Of a stretch of 64,000 nucleotides of DNA, positions 58,487-64,000 are shown piece by piece. Positions within the stretch are counted from its first letter, which is position 1. Each line of letters begins with the position of its first letter. The DNA is from Trichomonas tenax (Eukaryota; Parabasalia; Trichomonadida; Trichomonadidae): the NCBI GenBank assembly GCA_023091735.1, contig JALKBU010000002.1, positions 62,001 to 126,000 on the forward strand, read 5' to 3'. A model generated the notes under the pieces. It was given only the letters and a program-made list of their open reading frames with translations. It did not search any database and was not told the origin of the DNA. Both the position numbers and the translations under genes were made by a program.

Positions 58487-59000
58487 CAATTCATACTGTT
58501 TATAGTCTAGAAAACTGTTATATCAAGCTTTATTTTAATCTATTATTTATATGGCATTAACTAATAGGACATTTGTTACTAAGAGCATAAGTTTGCTTCT
58601 TAGTTTTCGATTACCACGTTTCTAGACAAGATAAATTTCACAAATATATATATCAAAGCCAATTAAATCCAATCTACATAATATATTATTGTATTGTAAG
58701 TAAAGTTCATATATGTTGATGATTATAAAGTCAATATGTTAATTATATCTTATCATAAATAATTATTAGCATTATCACATGCAATAAGAATATTATTTTT
58801 AAGCAATGCCTGTGCTATCAATTGTACTTAATGCAATGCTTCAAAGTTAAATTTTTTAGATTGAAAATATTTCCAATCATGTAAAAAACAATGAACTAGG
58901 ACTCTGCTTTTGGAAAATGGATAAAACTTCGTGAGTGGACTCGGTCGGTAAGTTGTTGCCTTTTGGGTGTTTTATCAATAACCTTAAAAGTAAAAAAGCA
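58487..59000. other. Intergenic spacer
   Basis: 514 bp, AT-rich. The stretch just upstream of 59001 is open in frame with the next gene but has no ATG, only a GTG at 58935. No RNA gene or repeat seen. Confidence 0.45.
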
Positions 59001-59918
59001 ATGATTCCTCTCCAAAACAGATACGATCCTCATCAGTACGATAGATATCTTCCTGTTGGTGTTCCACCATTGCCTCCTACGTTTTGGCACAAAGTTTTAT
59101 GGGTATTGAAGTCGAAATATGTTATTAATTTATTATGGGCAATATTATATTTGGCTATAGTCGTTCTTATAACAGCCTATCTTCTCGTTCACGTAGATAA
59201 CACAAGACCTGATTCTTTCAAGCTTCCTGATGAACTTCATTTTAAGAATACATATTTAAACGTTTATCCATTGATTGATTTCCTGATGTTCGTTCTAGTT
59301 TTCTGCAGCGTCATCCAGTTGATTTGGCCTTTAAGACTTGAAGCATTAGTTATTGCTAGAAGATGCGTTTTTGTTTTTGCAACACAATTATTACTCAGAG
59401 ACGTTACCATTGCTGTCACCCATACACCAGATGCCAGTGCACGCTGCCCAAAGCCTGCAGAACCAAACACAAATTGGACTCCATGGAATATCATGGGTTA
59501 TCTTATCCGCGGTGTCACTTGTGGTGATATGATCTACTCGGGACACACTTGCGCTCTACTTCTTCCAACTTATATCGTTCAACACTACTACAAAGGCTGG
59601 CTTTGTGTTTTCATGTGGCTTTGCTTCATTTTGATTGCACTGCTGATCACATTGTCGAGATTGCACTATACTGTCGATATTGTTTTGGCTTTCTACATCT
59701 TTACTTTGCTTTGGATTCTTTATCATGCGATTGCTGAACACCCAGATGCTTTCAGTGACCAGCTTCCAAGAATAGTTAGATGGTTCTTCATCAAGATGGA
59801 ATGGTCATGCCCATACTATCCATATATTCCGGATACTGTTCATCATACCGATCCTATAGAGACAGTTCACACAGATGATCAAACTGAAGAAATGAAAGAA
59901 GGTATTCTCGCAGCATAA
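59001..59918 (+). CDS. Sphingomyelin-synthase-like (PAP2-type) lipid phosphotransferase, 305 aa
   Basis: A polytopic membrane protein with about six helices. The family motifs are CGDMIYSGHT and RLHYTVDIVLAFY. They supply the H-H-D triad: H182, H222 and D226. These enzymes transfer a phospho-headgroup from phosphatidylcholine, -ethanolamine or -inositol to ceramide on the lumenal side of Golgi or surface membranes. Headgroup choice cannot be read from these motifs. An N-terminal cytosolic part (MIPLQNRYDPHQYDRYLPVG...) precedes TM1, and the C-terminus is His/Asp/Thr-rich. The open frame extends 22 codons upstream but lacks an ATG; 59001 is the first. Ceramide phosphoethanolamine or sphingomyelin synthesis is the likely role. 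Confidence 0.85.
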   Translation: MIPLQNRYDPHQYDRYLPVGVPPLPPTFWHKVLWVLKSKYVINLLWAILYLAIVVLITAYLLVHVDNTRPDSFKLPDELHFKNTYLNVYPLIDFLMFVLVFCSVIQLIWPLRLEALVIARRCVFVFATQLLLRDVTIAVTHTPDASARCPKPAEPNTNWTPWNIMGYLIRGVTCGDMIYSGHTCALLLPTYIVQHYYKGWLCVFMWLCFILIALLITLSRLHYTVDIVLAFYIFTLLWILYHAIAEHPDAFSDQLPRIVRWFFIKMEWSCPYYPYIPDTVHHTDPIETVHTDDQTEEMKEGILAA

Positions 59919-60376
59919 CATTTTTTCTGTTAATGCAAATAAGTCAAAACAGGGCTCTCATATATTGAAATTGTTTGTTGTAGTAAATCTCAAAGTATCG
60001 AAAATTTTATATTAATCTTGTTTACAGGAATATCTATGAAGAACCCTTAAGGTGATAGAAAGATATTCCAATGGTGGTGTATTTGTTAATAGAATAATGA
60101 AGCATAATAAATGATCGAGCAATAAAAAAATATTGACATGTAAAACACAAAGTCGTAATATGACATGTAGAAAAAGACTTTTCAAGAGATTTATGACATG
60201 TAAAATGATGACTAGTCCTCTCAATTTAAAAATATATGACATGTAATGTTCAGAAACAATAAATAATTTTTGGGGTGACAAACTTACAACGGGGGAATGA
60301 AAAAATTAAACGCACACCGATAACCAAAAAACATTTTTTACATATTTAGATTTTACTATATGTATAGAGTCCAAAT
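59919..60376. other. Intergenic region with TGACATGTA cluster
   Basis: 458 bp upstream of the CK1 gene. It holds four direct TGACATGTA motifs (listed separately), and a T-rich tract close to the start codon. No coding or RNA feature seen. Confidence 0.5.
60134..60245 (+). promoter_or_regulatory. Four direct TGACATGTA motifs upstream of CK1
   Basis: TGACATGTA occurs at 60134, 60161, 60194 and 60237, all in the same orientation with spacings of 27, 33 and 43 bp, about 130-245 bp before the ATG at 60377. It is the same word found near many other starts in the window, and the repetition suggests a site for a dimeric DNA-binding protein, by inference. Confidence 0.55.
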
Positions 60377-61657
60377 ATGCAGAAAAATTTGCATTTCAAT
60401 GGTGTAAGCTCAGTTTATATGGGAAAAGACCATCCTAAACTCAGCATTAACAGCTATGTTGGACGCTTTAGGGTGGTCAAACATGTAGGCGCAGGAGGTT
60501 TCGGTGAGATTTACTCTGTTATGGACCCGACAACCTCGAAAATGTGCGCAATGAAGATCGAATACTTAGGAGTGCATAAATCAAGCTTGAAGCTCGAAAT
60601 TGCCATATTACAGGAACTCACGGGGTCGAAGTACTTCCCGAGATTGATCGATCAAGGAAAAACACAGACTATACGTTATTATGTTATGGAATTGTTAGGT
60701 GCATCACTGCAGAACATGCGTGCCATTGCACCGAGGAAGCGATTTTCGATGCATACGACATTGAGAACTGCGCTTGAATCATTGAAAGCAATCGAAGAAT
60801 TTCATAAACACGGCTATGTCCACAGAGACATCAAACCGGGTAACTTTTTGATTCGTGATGACGATGATTATCCGATTTGCCTCATCGATTTTGGACTTTG
60901 TCGCAAGTACATTGATGAGAACGGAAAAATCATTCCTCCACGTGATGAGCCAGGATTCACAGGAACATGTCGTTATGCATCCGTCAATGCACACAACTAC
61001 AATGAGTTGGGTCGCCGTGACGATATTATTTCATGGATTTACACGATTATCGAACTTGCTGATAGCAGACTTCCATGGCCTGGCACGAAAGACAGAGAGG
61101 CAACCAGAACGATGAAAAGGGATATAACCGCAACATCATTACTCAAAAGTTTTTCAGACGAAATTTTAGTTATTTACAGAGAAGTGAGAAAGCTCAAATA
61201 CGAAGATAAACCCGATTACGATCTCTATAAGAAGCTGTTGCAGGACGCAATTAACGAGTGCACAGAGAAGAAAGCTGGATTTGATTGGGAATACTACTCA
61301 AGAAAGCTTGTTGAAGAAGTTAGTCCTGACTTGGCACTTGGCCCGCCAAAGCAGACATCAGCGAAGAGTCTTTCGTCAACAAAGGCCTTCCTTGGACCAC
61401 CAAGAAAGCCTTTTGTTATGCCTACGTTTATTCCGCCAGTTTTCAATCCGAATCAAGGTGCTGCTTCACCAGCGGCCTCACAACCGTCTGCTCCACAGGC
61501 TCCACCAACAAGCGCATCGAATAACGCAGTTAAATCACAGCCTCCAACACAGAACTCTCCTCCACCCCAACAGCCATCGCAGCCGCCACAAAATATCAAT
61601 AACCCACCGCCTTCGAACCCACACCAGGAAGCAGAAGGCAATTGTTGCCGTATATAA
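60377..61657 (+). CDS. Casein kinase 1 family Ser/Thr kinase with Pro/Gln tail and terminal Cys pair, 426 aa
   Basis: The kinase domain runs from about residue 28 to 315: glycine loop GAGGFG, ATP-anchoring K60 in CAMKIE, catalytic loop HRDIKPGNF with D151, DFG (IDFGLC), and the CK1-specific GTCRYASVNAH in place of APE. All catalytic residues are present. The C-terminal about 90 residues are low complexity, rich in Pro, Gln, Ser and Asn, and the chain ends NCCRI. That Cys at -4 could be prenylated and the adjacent Cys palmitoylated, giving a membrane-anchored kinase like yeast Yck1/2, which end in -CC. Trichomonads have many CK1 genes. Upstream lies the TGACATGTA cluster. The family call is very firm; membrane anchoring is inference. 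Confidence 0.95.
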   Translation: MQKNLHFNGVSSVYMGKDHPKLSINSYVGRFRVVKHVGAGGFGEIYSVMDPTTSKMCAMKIEYLGVHKSSLKLEIAILQELTGSKYFPRLIDQGKTQTIRYYVMELLGASLQNMRAIAPRKRFSMHTTLRTALESLKAIEEFHKHGYVHRDIKPGNFLIRDDDDYPICLIDFGLCRKYIDENGKIIPPRDEPGFTGTCRYASVNAHNYNELGRRDDIISWIYTIIELADSRLPWPGTKDREATRTMKRDITATSLLKSFSDEILVIYREVRKLKYEDKPDYDLYKKLLQDAINECTEKKAGFDWEYYSRKLVEEVSPDLALGPPKQTSAKSLSSTKAFLGPPRKPFVMPTFIPPVFNPNQGAASPAASQPSAPQAPPTSASNNAVKSQPPTQNSPPPQQPSQPPQNINNPPPSNPHQEAEGNCCRI

Positions 61658-63079
61658 TTATAATTATTATATTAAATTTATGTATGTGTCTTAAAAATGA
61701 TATTATTTAGAGTCTACATGCCCCCTATTTCTGTCTAGTAAGCTTAAATCGACATCTAAGCTACAACTGAAAAAAGCTTTAATTCGTAATTTTTCGAAAA
61801 AAATTAATGTTTTATTGATCCAATCGCTTTGGATCGCGTTTTAAAATAAATAGATTAAAATTATTTTAGCTTTATAAATGATTATATTGAATGAATACAA
61901 CCATTGAGCATGTTTATTTTTTTTTTATATTATTTCATCTTTTATGTAATTAACCTTTTAAATAGTGACTATAACGCTATATCATCATTTTCTTGTTTCA
62001 ATAGTCATTGAATGAGCTCATTCTGTCTAATTATGGTCGCTTTATATCTAGCCATTAGAATTACATGGCAAAAATCATTTACTTGACAGAAACGAATTTT
62101 ACTCCGTATTTCAATTATGCACGTGATCTATATTAAAAATATAATCGCAATCGAATAATTTTTGGTCAAATTTTTATATAAAGTCAAAAGTATTTTTTAC
62201 TTGTCAAATTACGACGATACAATTTTTAGTTGTTGGTGGTAAACTTATTTTCAGTGAATTCATAAATTAACATGAATTCTTAGAGAATCATATTGCAGTG
62301 CTCCATGCATCTTGATAGCTATTCATTATTGTTGATTTATAGCTTTCTAAGTGCTAAATTTAATTTAGAAATGTCTTTCCATCTATAGATTTCTTCAAAA
62401 ATACATTAGGCGGACAATGCCGCTATGAGTGCACTCAAATTTCCATGTATTTATATGAATTATCCACACAGATATTGAAATTCTCAAATTCATTAGGTAA
62501 AAAAGGATCATTTTATTCATTATGCATAATTATCATATACTGCATAACTTTGCAAGCAAGTTAATGCCACATAATTGGTGGTTGCTTCTACCAGAGAATA
62601 CAAACACACAATTAATACCCTCCTCGAAGACAAAATTTTCATTTTGGTAAATGATGACAAACGTACTGCATTCAAAAATTGACTTGTCTGAGTTTCCATC
62701 TAAATCTAATTGAATGACAATTATATATAATCGCTATTCCACCTCAAGCATGGTAAAATAAAAAATATCGATTTTTCAATATAAAAGCGATTTTTAAAAA
62801 TAATTTGATGCAAAAAATGATTCCGAAACAAATTCTCAATTCTTGTCGATTAGTTCATATCATTTGACATACTTAGTTCTCAAATAATTTGACATGCAAT
62901 GAAAAATAACCTATTTGTCAAAATATGTCAAAAACGTAGAGTGTTTCTGATGAAAATTTACCTATAATATGGACCTTAAATATCTAAATATTATGTTTTG
63001 GTGGCAGATAAACATTTTGAAATAAAAATGCCATTCAAAAATTATATCACTTCCTTTATTGTTTTTTGTTGCAGAAATC
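61658..63079. other. Long intergenic region, about 1.4 kb
   Basis: AT-rich, with stops in all frames. ACATGG/ACTTGAC-type motifs occur near 62064-62092 and TTGACATACTT, TTGACATGCAA near 62865-62900. An A/T-rich tract is at 61917-61928. I saw no coding sequence, tRNA or repeat unit; a non-coding RNA cannot be excluded. Confidence 0.4.
63047..63052 (+). promoter_or_regulatory. Initiator-like TCACTT
   Basis: TCACTT in TATATCACTTCC, 33 nt before the ATG at 63080. It fits the trichomonad initiator pattern. Confidence 0.4.
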
Positions 63080-63433
63080 ATGGCGCGCAAGAAGATCATC
63101 CAGAACAGAGTGAAGATTGTACACTCAGACAAGGAAAGCGGCTCTTATTACTTTTTGGGAAAGACAAGAGGCGTTATTAGCAGGAGAATTGATTTTGATA
63201 ATAAAGAAGAGATGAGAACTAAGTTAGCCAAAGTGAAGAACGATGAAATCAAATTGCAATTCCGTAATGAAATAGTACTTGTTCCCGAAATTCTATCTCA
63301 ACAATCATCTCCTGAAACGAAATCTTCGGATCAGGAGTTTGAATTACAAGACGACTGTTTAGAACCTTTTAGTTTCACTGGTGAATATAATGGAGATTAT
63401 TTTATTCAAGACGAGAGCAGTGATATATTCTAA
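63080..63433 (+). CDS. Small protein, 117 aa, basic N-terminus and acidic C-terminus
   Basis: The first ATG is at 63080 (MARKKIIQNRVK...); seven further codons are open upstream only from TTG. The first about 40 residues are basic, with RVKIVHS, a Tyr-Tyr pair and a GKTRGVISRRI segment. The middle is Lys/Glu mixed and helical. The last 40 residues are acidic with aromatics (EPFSFTGEY, DYFIQD, ending SSDIF). No signal peptide, membrane segment or known family. Charge layout and spacing recall the 124-aa protein at 31558-31932. Function unknown. Confidence 0.65.
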   Translation: MARKKIIQNRVKIVHSDKESGSYYFLGKTRGVISRRIDFDNKEEMRTKLAKVKNDEIKLQFRNEIVLVPEILSQQSSPETKSSDQEFELQDDCLEPFSFTGEYNGDYFIQDESSDIF

Positions 63434-63824
63434 TTGTCGTAAAGGTTGTTTTTATCATAATTGAATATCTATGAATACAATTTTTAAAATTCGAAAAAAT
63501 TGTTGGTAAAAAATAAATATCGTTTTTCTATAGAAAAATTCTAATTGATATAATCAATATTTTTTCATTGAGCCAGTGCTTTTTAATATCCAAGCATTAG
63601 GACATTAAAGATCACAGGCATCTTTTATTTACCAAGCAAAGAATAGCCTTCAAACATGTTTAGAAACTCGGCATTATTTAAATTAAATGCAAATGAATAA
63701 TATAATGGAATTTTCCATTCAGCATTCAATCCAGATAAATACAACGAATCATAAGCTTTTTATCCTAATTTACCATATTTATATTATTCCATTATTTTCC
63801 CAATATTTTATCCAGTTTTATTAA
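63434..63824. other. Intergenic spacer
   Basis: 391 bp, AT-rich; stops in all frames; no feature seen. Confidence 0.45.
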
Positions 63825-64000
63825 ATGAAGCAACATATTAGAAAACATACAAAGAATGAATCACCATCCATCAATTCTATTTTTTTAATAATCGAAGAAA
63901 TAGAGAGAATCATTTTTCGCAAAAATAAAGTCCGTGACACTCTTAACCTTATTTTAAAAAATCCTTCTCGGGCTAATAAAATGCTTCTTATCATTGAATT
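63825..64000 (+). CDS. Start of a gene that runs off the window (partial, 58 codons)
   Basis: A frame opens at ATG 63825 (MKQHIRKHTKNESPS...) and stays open to the last base of the window, with a basic polar head and then amphipathic helices (IIEEIERIIFRKNK, RDTLNLILKNP). The change from stop-rich spacer to an uninterrupted frame with Lys/Glu/Leu helices suggests a true gene start. Its product cannot be identified from 58 residues. Confidence 0.5.
   Translation, partial: MKQHIRKHTKNESPSINSIFLIIEEIERIIFRKNKVRDTLNLILKNPSRANKMLLIIE

Noticed and set aside
63040..63085. Intron end (T-rich tract followed by GCAG) before the small protein at 63080
   Set aside because: No matching 5' splice site or the trichomonad branch/acceptor consensus was seen; the ATG at 63080 needs no intron.
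1..64000. CRISPR arrays, bacterial operons, Shine-Dalgarno sites
   Set aside because: No regularly spaced repeats of that type; gene content and structure are eukaryotic.

Overview
The window looks like nuclear DNA of a parabasalid flagellate, most likely Tritrichomonas or a close relative. The evidence is AT-rich spacers, compact single-exon genes with standard stop codons, short leaders with TCACTTTT-type initiator sequences close to several start codons, a small Myb-like factor, a CK1 kinase, long coiled-coil and solenoid proteins, and a relic of an R2-type (restriction-like endonuclease) retrotransposon. I saw no intron with the Trichomonas consensus, no rRNA gene and no CRISPR array. The species assignment is inference.

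Layout. 0-6 kb: presenilin, a 989-aa coiled-coil protein and an ARM/HEAT-like protein. 6-9.2 kb: an accessory block with a broken, 5'-truncated non-LTR retrotransposon, a 283-bp repeat, tRNA-Phe(GAA), an ATG-less ORF and tRNA-Asn(GTT). 9.4-18 kb: a coiled-coil protein, a myristoylable acyl-CoA-synthetase-like pseudoenzyme, ribophorin I/OST1, and a protein with Lys/His-rich repeats. 19-24 kb: a 1672-aa chromatin protein that joins a chromodomain, a degenerate CHD/SNF2 ATPase, a SANT-like region and C-terminal FYRN/FYRC. 24-34 kb: a second solenoid protein, a broken ABC transporter, a type I membrane protein, an LCAT-family acyltransferase, a small basic/acidic protein and a coiled-coil protein. 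34-46 kb: an SP-RING SUMO-ligase-like protein, a coiled-coil protein, a GRAM-like membrane protein divergent from a VPS9-like protein, and THADA/TRM732. 46.8-54.9 kb: a second accessory block with two decayed glycine-rich (ALK-type) surface-protein fragments, a large decayed ubiquitin hydrolase (C19), an identical second tRNA-Phe, a decayed Q/N-rich gene, and an inverted second copy of the 283-bp repeat. 55-64 kb: Myb-like factor, bromodomain-only protein, tetraspanin, sphingomyelin-synthase-like enzyme, CK1 with a C-terminal Cys-Cys tail, a second small basic/acidic protein, and the start of a gene that runs off the window.

The live genes fall into membrane/secretory work (presenilin, OST1, LCAT-like, SMS-like, tetraspanin, GRAM and VPS9 proteins), chromatin/transcription (CHD-FYR protein, bromodomain, Myb, SP-RING), tRNA modification (THADA, next to possible tRNA-Phe substrates) and structural coiled coils. 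They do not form an operon or an obvious pathway cluster. The most novel items are the CHD-FYR pseudo-ATPase, the tRNA-Phe-linked duplicated element with copies of the tRNA 3' end at its borders, and a recurring palindromic ACATGT promoter motif.
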